NCBI GenBank assembly: GCA_022747635.1
Contig: JAKTNV010000003.1
Span: forward strand, 12,495,411 to 12,559,410
From: Hetaerina americana
Taxonomy: Eukaryota > Arthropoda > Insecta > Odonata > Calopterygidae
Length of the DNA stretch: 64,000 bases
Direction: 5' to 3'
Part shown: positions 12,901-27,900 of the stretch, piece by piece
How the letters are laid out: the number at the start of each line of letters is the position of its first letter
How positions within the stretch are numbered: position 1 is the stretch's first letter
Program-made: the position numbers and the translations under genes
The notes under the pieces: model-generated
The model's input: the letters and a program-made list of their open reading frames with translations, nothing else
What the model was told of the DNA's origin: nothing
Databases searched by the model: none

Positions 12901-15900
12901 TACCCGAGGGGAACTCGTAGATCTTTATTTTGTGCTGTGCAATCTCTGATATTATCTGAAACAAAAAAAATTAACATTTATGCTTGATGTAACCGACTAC
13001 CACAGAAAGTTACCCATATCGGGTAATGCATTTAATGTAATCTGATAAAACTCAGTGATCCCCCACAAATTCAAACAAACGAAGAAAATATACATATCAG
13101 CAACAGCGAATACCTTATATGTTCGATGCATGAAGTGAGTACTACGTTTTCACAGTGATTAAGTGTCCACATTACTGGTGGAAAGACCATTTAGCAGTGC
13201 AGTGAAACTGCATTAAACTAGGCTTAGCAGTATGTTTATTTTTATATGCACTGAAAATGCTAAACATTCCTTAAATCACAAATTAACAGATTAGCAAATT
13301 AATTGGACTGAAAAAAAGCTGAATTCATTTTTTCCATTCCTTTGAAGGTTAATACCCATTCAAATATCAATATTAAGAAAATTCACATGGTGGAAAAGTT
13401 CTCTTTTACGAAACAACGTAACTGCAGTAATGAAATCAACATAAAATAATCAATGGTTCAGTTTACAGGCACAGAAATTGAAGAATGGCTTTATGTGGAT
13501 ATATCTATTAATTTTGGCATGCCATATATTTGTTCTAAAAATACACTACAGAAATATATCTTTTAAATACCCATGAAAATTTTCACCATAATCTTTCACC
13601 AATCACCATTCATCATCAACGATTCCATACATAAACAAGTCTTTAACAGTTATTCTGCCGAAATGCTTGTAATTGGACATTCCCTCAAAAAATCCACTAA
13701 AAGCTTAAGAAGCACAACTAGAGATCTGTTTATTCTAAATGGCTGAAATTCCAACATGTAAATCTGAAAGTGAGAAAAGCAAAATTTTGTTTAACTCCCT
13801 AATCATTCTAATAATTAGCTAACTTTATCAGTGAAAATAATAAATTCTTTCCCAATTGAAGGTACACTGAACTATCAGGAAACTTGTTCAAAGGGCAAAC
13901 AATTATGTATACTGTACTGATTCATACTAACTATAAAAACATATTTTCCTAACAATAAAACTGAGGTATTTGCAAATGAAAATTTTCATTCTAAACAAAT
14001 ATTTAGCAAAGACTTCTTTAATATTAATGCATAGTGACTTTGTTTTCATTAAGTTCATTTCCTTCTCTCTTTATCTGCTGTGTACAGGCTACAGCAATTA
14101 AATCCGGACAATTCAAAACTTTTGTTTAAAAGCAAACTTATTTTAAAAAATACATATAAAAATGAAAATTCTTTTATTTACAAGTAGTGGTATCTGTCAA
14201 GAGTAACATTATTCTATGTAACCCCCTTCAGCTGCAATGACCCCCTCCAATCTTGTCCTGAATCAATGGCACGCACTCTTTAAAACAGCTGTTAACTCTC
14301 CCCCAAGGAGTACCCCCCAGCATACCAGACAATGTATGGTGATGTAGTGCAGGTTCCTCGGAAACCAAGACAAGACAATGCCGGCTGCCCAATTCCCTAG
14401 TTGCTACTATGTAGCTACTTTGAAGTCATCCCTCCCCCCGAAGGCGTGATGCCTTATAACATTCCTGGAGCAGGACCCATTCCCTTCCCCATTCCTCACC
14501 CGATACCCTGCCTCTGAGCCTGTCGGTTGAGCACACGCACCCATAAGTGCTCGCTTGTCCTTACTCCCCGGTGCCTGAACCCCATAACTTGAAAAGGGTT
14601 TAATAAAAGACTCATAAACTGAATGACTCTTCATTCAGTGCTACGCTCCCACTAATGATGTCGCGGCCGCCAACCACGTGACAGCTGTCCATATTCGCAA
14701 ATGCTGCCACAATAGCAGCATGTAGAGATGCGACATTAGGGTGCCTCATCTTATTGGTAACTCTTTTGACTACACAGCAAACATAACAGTCGATGGGGTT
14801 CAAGTCCAGGCTATTCGGGGGCCAGAACTCTTTTGACCAGACCATGTCAATGTTATCTGAGAGCCAGTTTTGAACTAAGTGATTTGTATGAGCTGGTGCA
14901 CCATCCTGTTGAAAGCAAATTGTCTCCCCAAGGCCACAGTTACCATCCACATTTTCACGACATTCTTCAAAATTTGCAGATAAGACTTCTTTTGTGATAG
15001 TTTGTCCCTTTTCAAAGAAATGTGGCAGCATGATATCACCCTCACTGTAAACAACATCTAGGACGTGAACACTAGCCGGAAATTTTGTTTGAGCAACTAT
15101 TGGGACGTCCTCAGGGTTGTGGGCAAGCCAGCGATCATTTCTCCTGATGATCTTCACGTCAATGGTGAAAATGTTTTCATCAGAAAAGAATATGATTAGC
15201 CCCGCATCTTCACTTTTTAGAGAACACAATAGCAGGTTGCAGCAAGCTATCCACTTTGTTCTGGCAGCCTCAGACAGCATCTGTCACACCTTTATTGGGT
15301 ATGACTTGTATCGTAAGTCCTCCTCTGCCATCCGATGCACTATTCGCTCGCTAGCATTCAATTCTGATGCCAATTTCATTAGCAGTCACCCCGGGTCCTC
15401 TTAAATCAGCACCCGCACCTTCTTGACGACTGCAGCAATTCGTGACACGCATTTCCTTGAATGAGGTTTCCTCGCCAGGTTAGCGAAACCTCCCCCAGAT
15501 TTCTCCATAGCATTATACTAAGCCACAATATTGTAAACAGTTGATCTGGGGTACCCAAAGAAACGAACTATTTCAGTGGGCAAACACTTCAGATAATAGC
15601 GGCTCTTCGATTGCACTCCGCACTTGTACGTAACATCTATGCCATTTTGGGGTTATGAATAATGTTTATTAGATGCCTATAGCTTTCAAGAACGCCAATC
15701 ACGATCTCCAGTGGATCTATGATATGGCAGGAAATTCAAATTGAACTTTGTCCAAAGATAACCACCGCACCCTGTGCATTTATCATAGTATTGCTGATCA
15801 TATTAAACCCTTAGTCAGAGATTTTTTACAATTAATATAGAAAAGAAGGTCAGGAATTTCCAATAGCTGCCATGCCTCTAGGAAAACGTTTTACTCTCCT

Positions 15901-18900
15901 GATGGATGTCATTAGATATCACAGTATGTAATGCATAAATACATTATAATGGTTTAAGGTGGATTAATATATTTTCTGGTAAACTGAGAATGAAGTTTAA
16001 AGCTTAATCCACTCAGATAATCATTATGGAATTTCTGCCTTAGTAAAACCGGAGAAGTTAGATGAGTAATAATACGGGTATATACATACTTCTGAGAAGT
16101 ATTGCCTGTGGTTAGAAAACAAGAAATCACATTTCCAGAAGTTTGTTTTCTTGAACAAGTGATACTTACTCGCCAATAACTTTGTGACATTCAACAGTTG
16201 AAGCCATAGTCAGAATAACTTGTACAGAACCACAGCAGGATATTTGGGTGTCCCAGGTTTCAATGCTTAAGCATATAATTACCAGGCCACATCAAGATGC
16301 TAAAACATTGAAACCCAGGTCACACAAATATCCTCTTATGGTTCAGTACAAGTTGTTCTGACTATGAATTCAATAATGTAATACCACAAAGTTACTGTTG
16401 CAAGTATCAGTTGTTTGGGAAAGCAACCTTCTGGAAATTTGATTTCTTACGTTTTCTAACCCCAGGCAATATGAGCTCTGTCGATCAAGCTTAATTGTAT
16501 TTCATAAATGCTTAAACTAATTTCACAAAGGCTTAAATATGAAAGTTAATTTGAAAGTGAAAACAAAATGGTAAACTCATATAGCAGGACTTAACTGGAG
16601 CAGCTTCATGGTTTGCAGGTAATACAATGCAAATGATAAAGTAAATCTTTAAGTGGAATACTGTAATTATTACACGAAAGAATAAAGACTGCTTATCATT
16701 GGTAGATGATGAAATAAAGGTGAAACAAGACAATGGATCTGGTCCACCCAGGGTCATATGTAATTTGAATTAAGAATCCCCCAATCATGCTGACCTAATA
16801 AGATTACCAAGGACTTCACAAAGAGTTTCTTTCAAGTATAATAGATTTTACTATTCCTTGGTGAAATTGTAAAATTATTTCAATAAACAAAGCTACAGCA
16901 ATATTTATAAACTAGAAAATCTTCTCCAGAAAAATACAATCTAGTCAAGGTCCAGCTCACCTGCTTCTTGAAGTGTGAACACTCTTCAGGAGTGAGGGTA
17001 TCCGCCTTGGCAATCACAGGCACCACATTGACCCTATCATGAAGACGGCGCATGAACTCCGCATCCAGGGGCTTCAGTCCATGCCCTGAGGGTGCCACAA
17101 AGTAGAGACAGCAGTGGACACGGCCATCGACCCCAGCCCCACCAGAACCACCCCATCCAGGCCGACGCCCAACCCTAGATTCTGCATTCAAGTATTCTTC
17201 ATATTTAGACTCAACATAATCTATTACTGGCTGCCAACTGAAATGAAAGAAGAATCAATCAATGAAAAATCTGCATGATACCGCTCTATTAACAACAAAG
17301 AGTACGTAATAATTATAAAGAGGACTTATTCCATATCCTGTAACTATTTGGCTTCCTGAGTTAAACCTTCAACCCGAATACTCATACTTTAACTTTCACA
17401 AATGGAAATATGTCATCTTTTACTTCCTAAGAAACAATATTTTGTAAAAAGTTTTAAAATAGATTGGGTCCCTCTTAAGTTATTAAATATGCTTAATATG
17501 GCACACCATTGTCTCTATGACAACACAAAGGATAACGAAGTACTCAATCTTATGTAAATATCAGGGATGCTGGCAGCAGAGATTAAATGTTTATCTATAC
17601 GTACAAAGTAAATTCAAGATCATGAATGTCAGCAACCCAAGGACTTAATAAGCATGGTCAAATAAATTAAATTTGATTTTTGTGAAAGCAAAATCATGCA
17701 ATTATTGAAGTCTGTTTATGAATGGAGCATCTCCGGATGTCAGCTTTTAAGTTTAATGTAAAAATGATTTTATTATTTTCGTACACACATTACACGCAAT
17801 TCTGTTAATCATTGGATGGGCATGAACTCCAACTACCTGAGTCACCATATGCTCTCAATATTTTCATATTAAGAGACAAGATGGTGTGGTATACTAATTA
17901 ATCTCATGCTTTGGTCATCATTTTTGCTACTCAATGCCTTGGCTATATTTCTTATTATTTTAACACACTCTACACACAAATTATCTTTATGTTACTAAAC
18001 ACCACTCAAAACATCTGAAACTGTGGCAAAAAACATCATTTCAGCCAATGAATACTTTTTTTTTCTTTCACGTCAGTCAAAACCTAATTTATACATTGAG
18101 TTTTGTATAAAATTGAGAAATAGACTTACCAATTGCTGTTATCAACTGCATCACCAAAACCTGGAGTATCAACTACTGTGAGCGTCAGATTAACTCCATT
18201 TTCCCTCAGCAGAACCCTGGTGGTTTCTACCTAATGAAACAGTAAAATGTTCATAGACACACATTGGTTATGAAATTAAGCATATACATACAAGCCATTA
18301 TCAGCTACTCACTTGGACAGTCTTCTTGATTCTATGAGAAGGACCTGGATACTCAGGAGAATAGATATCAGCCAAGAACATAGAGTTAATGAGCGTAGAC
18401 TTTCCAAGACCAGATTCCCCTGAAAAGAGGGAAAAAGTGACCATTTTAAATCCATTCTTGAATAGCTCCACTACAATATAGTAATAAAATTTATCAAATA
18501 AAAGACAACAAAAACAAGCAAAAGTTAGTTGTTCAGATGGAATATAGAGAGAGTATAATTTGTATTCTACAGGTTAACCTAGGTTTCAATTGACACAGCC
18601 TATACAACAGTACACAAATACATTTCTTTGCCACTCCTAACTAAACACAACCTGACTTCCGACACTTCTTCTATTCTGCATACTTAGTCTTGCAGTGTGC
18701 TTAGAAAATGGAAGGGGAATTCTGATAGCTTTTCCAGATAAAAATCCTTAATAGAACCCCTAATTCCACCACTAGAGAAAATAATATTTATGAAAAATTC
18801 TAAAGGCGGTCTTCTGCTCACCCAAATAACCCAGACCTGCACCATCAACATTCCACCCTTCTTCACCCCCAACATTGCCCCCCCCCACTCCTCTGTCTTC

Positions 18901-21900
18901 TGCATATATATATACAAGATCTGCATGTAAATGAAACTTGTACCTTATGATGCTACAAGTCAGTGAAACATTGTATCTTAAATTTAAATCAGTTAAAAAG
19001 AACAAACATCTTTTAATATGGATATCAAATACTTCCACAAAGTGAAGTCTGGAACTGTAGAGTATAAAAGATACAAAATGTATTTCAAATAAGGAAAACA
19101 AATAATATACTGAAAAAAGAAATTATTGGAAACTCAGGAAAACCAGAAAAAATGGATGATAAAAGGGTCTATAAGTTCAGTGCATGTAACACAAAGAAAA
19201 CTATTACAATATAGTTGAATGCCATTTCAGAAAACATCACTAAATATTTTAGAATGCACAGAGTTAAATTATTATAGAAACTGAAGACTGGGATTATTTT
19301 ACTGAATACAATAAAATTCTACAGAACATTCTAGAGAATACAATAAAAAGGATTTAATTGGTCACAATTATTCCACAGGTGAGGAGAAGTAGATCTAACA
19401 CAATGTTATAAAGAAAATAAAATATTAAGAGAAGAAATTTTTTAACAACATTTTAAATTGGGATGGAGGGACATGAGTACAACAAATATGTGCTTCATCA
19501 ACCATGATATTTCATTTTTATAAAGAGAACATAGGTTAAAGACAAATTAATTACATTCATTTATCTGCACAGAGAAAACAAGTATTTCCCAGGTAAGAAA
19601 GATCAATGTGTTACACTTTGTAGATGACACATCAAAACTGGCAAGAGGAGAATCTTGACTGTGTAAGGCAGATAATGAGAGACTTTAATATACTAAATAT
19701 GAAAATAAGGTGATTGGCAGACAATAGAAGTACATAGCAAGTTACAATCCACCAACAAAAAGACTAACACCTACTCACGATGGGTTATAATCGTCAACAG
19801 AAAAAACAAAATGCTGATCATGTGCACATGTTTTGTTTTTTTTTATAAATACCAAACATTCCCATAAAACCTAAGTCATTACAATGAAAGTTCTAAATTC
19901 ATATGAAAAGGTTCACTATGAATATATATTACATAAATACCAAAAGATACATGAATATGGATTGATAAAATAATTTACTGATGAGGAGAAAACAGAAGGC
20001 CAAATAAATAAAAAAAGCTGGCACAATGCCAAAAGACATGCTCTAGTTAAAAGGTCTTATTATGCCTGTAACTCATCATATTGTCCACATTTCACAGTTC
20101 TTAAAATTCAAAGTGCATAATATTAACTTAATTTCAGTGCACAGATATGAATAAAATCTTTTATAACAAATAAAATTACAATAAATGAATTCACTGACTA
20201 TAAGTAGTTCTCTTAACTGCCAATAGGTGCCATTGATAAAGAGATATCCATAACAAATGAGAACATATGTTTATGGTACATAAGCTTTACATGCTTATTA
20301 TCTCAATAAAAAAAATATTTCTTGACATTTAAGAAGAGAAATCCCCCAGCAAAAAAATGGGGCAGTGACATTTTCCAACTTGACATTCAGATGGAAGATA
20401 TTAAAGAGCTTTTCCCTTCTTGCCCTTATACCAGCAGAGAAATATGTTTGTCGGAATAGTGATTCACTATAGCTGAAGAAGTGACGAAAACGTGAAGAAA
20501 ACTCACACACCATCGATTATTTAAAAAATTGTATTTGTTGTAAATTACTGCTACCACTGTTGCTTCAGCAAATTCAATGGCTATCAATGAGTGTTTCTTG
20601 CTCAGCAGAGTAATTAATGAAAGTATATACTTTAAATAAAATAATTAAACTGGAAAAATCATAAAAAATAGAGAAGAGTTAAAAAACAGGATGAAAATGA
20701 AAAAATGACAAACAATGATAATTACGCAAGGTAGACCAGCGCAAACACATTGTCATTTCTTTTAAAAATGTGGCAGAACTAAAAAAAATTGCAAAAATTA
20801 TTTTAACCTTCAAACAGCTACTTGAACCATTTTAAAAGCAAGGCACCTCACCAAACAAACAGCGAATACACATTTCAATTATTAAGACCAATGAAATATC
20901 TCTTTAAATAAAAGCCCCAGTTTGTTAATTGTTTTTTTCAAGGTAAATTCATTCTCAAGCACAGGTTTTACTCGTGCATGTGGTATTTGTTAACTCAAAT
21001 AAATGAAGTACGTTCTTATTGCTGAGAAATTTTTCACCAATACACACAATTCATAAAAACAAAACAAATAATCATTTCATATCTTTCATAATCAACTTGG
21101 AAGTATACAGTGAAGCCTTTTAAGTTTACCTACAAACATCCTAGTATTATGACAGTGTCATTAAAATTTTGAATTACCACCGAAAATAAGGTTTAAATGA
21201 TGCTAATCTAGGTGTGGGTGTATAAATTAACTTTGAATGTTCCAATTAGAGTAAAAGTTGTATAAAATATTAGGAGGCATTACTTTTCATAATCCACATG
21301 AAAAGCACTGAATTGGTCATTGATCAGATATTCTTGGTTATGCTATTTATAATTATGACATTAAAAAACAATGTTTAACATCCAACTTGAACAAAAAATT
21401 TACCTTTCTAACGTGGAATGATGAACAACCAGAAAAATTAATATCCACACATCTCTTCCTTCTCAATAATATTTGTCTACATTATTTTGACCAGTCCCTG
21501 CTCACTAAAACACTTTTTTTAAATGAATACATCCAATATGCAAATAAATTTTTTAACTGTTTAATCTCTGCATACAAAACAATACACAGCATTTTGATCC
21601 ATGAAACAGGACATGCAGCAAAATTCTAATACTCCTTTATTACCCAATCTGCCATGTCATTTCGCAGTTTCTAAAATAACAAAAAAGGAAATTTTTACAT
21701 GGAAAACTCATCCTTCCATGCAACTAGTTGTTACATTTAAACCTTGGCACAATATTTATTTGAGAGAAATATGAACAGTTACAAAAGCAACAAGATACCA
21801 ATTAAAGAATTTATCTGTAGAAATGTTAATGTCAGTATGCAATCGAATTAGCATCATGACAGTACCACACATACATATTCATAATTCAACTCATTTTATT

Positions 21901-24900
21901 GTAAATTGATTCAATCAAATGGGCGACTGATCCTCCCATAAATTTCACAATTAATATCAAGTCCCCCAGTGTCAATTAGGGACTTTATATTTCTAAATAT
22001 TTTAAATTTAAAAGCATTATAATCAAAGAATGTTCAAGCCAGCTGCTAAGGAATTTATATTAAACTATTTATCTTCCGGTGATTGAAAAACTAACAGAAA
22101 TGTTAGGTGAAAGGTGTATATAAGACTGTCCATAAACAAAGTCATTTCTATTTCTGGTGTAGCCTAGCTAGTTGTTTTGAATTCTAATGGATATTTTTCC
22201 TGTAGCCTTCAGGGTGTCCCAAAGAATGGGTGTTAGTAAGTAGCATGACCCACAGAGATGACAATTATTTGCCAATTAATGGCATAAAAGTTATGCCTTT
22301 CTTTACAACATGGATAAGAAACTTGAGAAAGGGCCATTAAGATGTAATGTCAGTAATGAAGTGAATATTTCACAATAATTCCTTGGTAAAGAAGAGGTAA
22401 GAATGTTTTATCAAAAGATAAAAATCATTTAACGGTAAAATAATTGCTCATTGCTTGAAACTTGTTACATGCATGAATTTTGAAGTATGTATGACATGAT
22501 CTATTCAAAGAGATCAAAGATTGTTAAATTTAAATACAAGCATATGCTGCCATTAATTCAAAGCAAGGATCACACATTATTTGCAGCCAACTGAGCTTTA
22601 TGAGTATAGCAATGTGCCATTGATAAATGTAAACTGATTTGAGAAACACTCCAATTTCATGTAGCGCTTACATTTTTCCAAGATAATACACAACATCAAT
22701 GTCAATGCACATGCTGAAGACCTGAAAAATGGAGAAATACTCTACTCATCAACTAATGGAAGGAAAACCTCAGAACCAAAATTATTTCTAAATCACTCCA
22801 AATTCATTTATAGACATCTAAAGACCCGATAAATGGAGAGAAATTCTAGTGATTTTTAAATAAAAAAAACGCCATTATACATTACACCATTGATTTATGC
22901 CCATTATTTCATTCCATCTAGTTTGAAAATGTAAGTTTGTTATACATTCTATTGTAAGACAAGCCCAAAGTTAAGAGGAAAATGAAGGCAGTCATGTTCT
23001 TGATATTCTTAAATTCTAAAAACTAGTTTGGTGTGAAGTATAATTGAGGCGGTAAAAATTCTGATAAACATTGCTTATGATAATATTTATTACAATTGAA
23101 TCTTATTCACTTATTATCTTCACATTTCCAATGCCAAATTTAGATACCTCAGTTGATTAATTAGTATTGCATACACTCATTGATCAAAGTTCCTTCGTAA
23201 ATACTAAGCAATTGACAGGTCATTAATGGGTGTATTGTCACATATCTAGCACCCAAATTGTCACTTCTTTTCAGGTTTATTTATAAATCAAATGTTGAAA
23301 AGAATATTTTTTTCATGTTAGCGCTTCAAAACCAACCATATTTATTACAATTTAAAGTTTCCATAAAACATTCTTCTGTGACAAATAAATTATGATGAGA
23401 TGTGCCTTATTGTAGGTACATATAAACTGAAATATCTTCAGAATTACAGGTTTAACTGAAATTTTTTCACACAAATTCATGTTTTTTTATCATAAGTCTA
23501 CCAGGTTTTAGATGAAGTCATTGAGAACATCATTTCTTAAAAAGCTGCTTTTCAAATATATGACTCATTTTGAAGATAAAGAAGAGCTTGATGATAAGTA
23601 AAATCAAAATATAGTATGTATCTTAAAGTGATTACCTTTGGTGGAATGCCTAAAATGCACATGCAAGGAAAATTGTTTTATTTATAATTATTCGATTCAA
23701 TTCTAATACAAACTATGTAATTTTAACAAAGGCAATTTATAAAACAGGTACATCACTTCTATTTGTGGTATTTCAGCGAAACCCTGGTAACATTTTCCAT
23801 TTAATTGCATATAAAGTTGGGAGTTGAAGAGGCACAAAGATTTTGTGAATTCATCAAATTTCATTGCTAACAGAAATATCTCAAAACTGCATCACCCTGG
23901 CAACTTTCCCTTCTTGTCAATGTCCCTCAATCAAACTAATGAATTGCATGAAATCCCACTCCCCTTGAATCATTGAAATCCTTAATTTTTAATATACCAA
24001 TACTTCCTTTAGCATATAGAGATGAGATAAAACAATGATATGAGATAAGGGCAAATTGCATGAAAATACACATACACACACAGGATATAAACTTATCAGT
24101 GATATTTTGTGCTAATGTTGTGTCATTTGCCCAGAATAGTAATTTGTGATACAGAAAATAATTTCATGTCAATGACTGCTCAACTGATGTCAATGAATGT
24201 TAATTTAATAGTAAAAACAGTCCCACTTCTGATCAGTACCCCATGTAAGTGAGCGATTTTTAACTAATTCAGAGATGCAAACAATTTGTTTAATTCACTC
24301 ACTTCATCCTTATATGAAATGAAGTCCTATATTGAAGAAGAGATTTCATCAGTAAACAAAGGCAATTGAATCAATTTTAATTACACATGGTGTAATTAAA
24401 ATGGATAGATGCCTCAGCAAAAAATTTGAATATTCACCAATTGAATTTATATTGATACAAAACTTAATTGGGAGACTCACATCAGTCAGACCTGTAATAA
24501 ACTTAGTAAAGCTGTTTATATGTTAAGAAAGCTCAACTTTATCATTTCAAATGAGTATCGTTTAACACTTTACCATGCCTTCTTTCAATGTCATTTGAAT
24601 TATGGTGTTGAGTTATGGGGTCATTCCCCTCATGTTAAACAAATTTTGCTACTGCAAAAGAGAGCTATTCGCTCTCTTGCTAATATACCACCACGTGATT
24701 CCTGCAAACCTTTTTTTATTAGGTATAGAATCATGACTGTATTTTGTTTGTATATCTTTAAGGCTCTGATTCATGTGAAAGTTAATCTAGAAACTTACCA
24801 ATTAAGATCCAACCTCCATAACTATTCCACAAGAGGTAAATCGAATCTAAATACTACTTATTGTAGATTGTCATCAACTTACAACACATTTCACAATATG

Positions 24901-27900
24901 AACATACGACTGTATAACTATCTGCCTACTCAGTTGAAATCAGATGGTATCCAGAGTTTCAAGAATAGGGTATATACCTGGTTACTTGCTCACCCACTTT
25001 ACTCATTGGATGAATTCTTTTGTGACAATCTTCATCACATTTAAGAACTTATGTTTATATATTAAGTAATATTATGATTGACGACATTTAATATGGTTGT
25101 ACCATTTTTAAAATGAATAAAGTATTATTATTATTATTATTATTATTGCAAAGTGAAAAAATCATTCTCCTAGACCAGGATTCCCTGGATATCCACCTGA
25201 AAGCTAGAGCCAGTTAAGCCCTCAAAGCATCTTCTTACACACTGAAATTTAAGAGAGCAAGAATACACCTCAATAGCTTAACTGGCTAAAACACTAGGTT
25301 GGACATCAAAGGATCCAGGTTCGAATCAGGATCAAGGTGAATGATTTTTACACATTGAAATTGGTGCACTTTAATGCATATAGTGGATGACACTGTTAAA
25401 GTTATGGTACATCTCCTGTAGTACTTTGAATTTGAAGATGTTGCACATTCAACTTCAACACTGGAAATGGCTCTGGGAGCAATCTAATCATTCTTAAATA
25501 AGCATAGCATGTGAATCATCTCCACAAAAAGAGTGATATTGCTTGATAAACACAGACCAGAGAACTTACCACATGACACAAAAACATGTATGACAATATA
25601 AATGGCATGTGCAACTTGAAAACATTTTATGTAAGCCAAGCTTAAATAATTAGTGAATACATACCAACAACCATTAGAGTGAAATCAAATCCCTTCTTCA
25701 CTGCCTTCCGATAGACTTGGTTTGGCAGGTTGGCAAACCCTACATAGCCGTCCAGCTCCTTGTGGGCAACAACTGGCCCATTGCCACCGGTTGCTGCTGC
25801 CCTTTGTTGCTGTCTCTCCCCAGCTATCGTTTTCCCCTCCGTACTACTTTGTTGAACTTGCCGTGATCCCTCACGAATGCTCGATGCAGCGGCTGGTGGG
25901 GCTGGGGGTGGGCCTGTAGACCCCACAGCAGGGTTTGGTGAAGGCTTTGATGGTGCTGATACAGTTCCATTGGTGGCAGGTATTGGCGGAGGAACAATAC
26001 TTCCCTGAGTGCTTGGAGACTGTATCTCATTCTTGAAAAATAGCTCCCTTTTACTTTGAAGCTGCAAAAACAAAATATACAAATTTATATTTTTAAAATG
26101 CTTGGCTTAAGTTTTTAGCACTATATATTTATAATGGTACCAGTATAAATTAATATTATGCCCAATGAAAAGAAATTTCAACAAAATAGATGTACTAATG
26201 GACAAAATAAACATTCACAAGGGTAAAATAACAGTGAGGATATTAAGAAGGAAAAACAAGTGAAGGACGGTTTACCAGTGAAACACTTTCATTCGGCATA
26301 ATTTGAGGGCAGCACACTTTGGTTTCATTTAGTTTTACTTCAGTATATTTACATTAAATGATTCAATGAGTAACTCAAACAAATGAAATAACTAACTCAC
26401 AGTATGATACAAAATAATTACTTTCCAGTTTGCATCACCATTATTTTGTAATTAATACTGTACAGTCATACATTAAACTTAGCAACATGTTTCACCTATA
26501 TACTGTATCCGCACATCAACTAAAAGATAGAGACGAATATCATTCCAAAAATATGATCTAAAGCCTCCCGATAGATGCCTAACATATGAAATGATCACAT
26601 ATAATATTATGATTTTTAAATCTCAAAAGCTACAACTATTGCAATGCGAAATGCAACAGCAAAATGATGAGCAAAAGAATGTAAACATCCTTCAGCATCC
26701 AGCCTCTCACCAGAGTGATGCTTAGCACATACGGAAAAGTTTATCAGTTTTATCCATCGGGGTATTTTTAATGACAAATTTAGAGCATCAATTATTTCTT
26801 TGTTAACTGTTTCCCTCATACTTGACAATATTTTTTTAACATAACCAATATGCTTTAGGAAAAACCTATGTATACATTTCACTAATGGTTAGTTGTTTAT
26901 TAAATCACACTAGTATTTACCACCGAGACATATTATTCGGTTACGTTGCCATTAAGATATGAACTTATGACAGACACACTGACATTTGCATGTTTTCACA
27001 AAAAATGTGTCGTCATCAATTTTTATTTTGCATTGAAAATTATTCAGTTCATTAGACTCGAAAGACATGACTATTTATTTGAGTGTGGGATTGGAGCTAC
27101 TAAGGTTTTTCACAAACACAAAGCTTACTTAGAATTAAATCCAACTGATTACCCGCGACTACCTACATCAAATCTTGGTATTCGTTAAAGCCATTAGTGC
27201 CAAGCAAACCATATTAACACTCTTTACTATTAAACATTTCTACTTATGGACTTAATAATTCATAATTCTCTTATCTCTTAAAGTATTTCTTTGATACAGG
27301 AAGAATTGCTTCAATAGCATACTTGCTGCCACATCTCCATAAACAGAGTTTCACGTAGAGTTCCTCCGATCTACCTAGGTATATTCTGATTCACCATACT
27401 TCATATTGAAAACATCTATTGTGCATGGGTATTGCATGGGTGTCACTGCAAGTATTGTCATTATTGTCCACATTAACTTAAACCATGTTAGACACTATCC
27501 GTCATTTCATTATCATATCATTCTCCCTGATCAAGTCCTCAGTTATGTCAGGTCAATACAAACTATGCAGTTTAGCATTAAGCATCAAAACCTGGGTCAC
27601 TAGTTAAACTAGTTTAATGAAAATGCAATATATAGATATCTTCCACAAAAATGCCTGAATGCAACATTTAATTGTTTTATACTATTCATTTTCAGTGTTA
27701 TCCAATTCAGCTTATTGATATGACTGCAATATTTGGTTAAACTCAAAGATTTGGGGAAAGGGGCTTATGGTCTCTCACAGCCCTCCCTGTATAAAAAAAC
27801 ATCTGGCCATACATAAATGACATTCATTAATCAATTTTTTCTTAGACTACAATGTTCATGGATGCTGAAGAGGTGGAAAAGAACAACATTACTTGAACTA

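Larger units (their letters stand above)
14085..15774 (-). mobile_element. Decayed maT-like (DD37D) Tc1/mariner element with nested insertion
   Basis: The left end (CAGGCTACAGCAATTAAATC, preceded by TA at 14083-14084) and the complement of the right end (starting CAGGGTGCGGTGGTTATC) are diverged inverted repeats, with GGACAA shared further in. The right target dinucleotide reads TG, not TA. Removing a 351-bp insertion (14333-14683) leaves about 1.34 kb, a normal length for this family. The transposase is present across the element but carries stops and frameshifts. It lies in septin intron 5. Confidence 0.85.

Noticed and set aside
15117..15404. Plus-strand ORF of 95 codons
   Set aside because: Antisense to the maT transposase pseudogene.
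25722..26030. Other-frame ORFs over septin exon 2
   Set aside because: They overlap the well-supported septin reading frame and have no family match.
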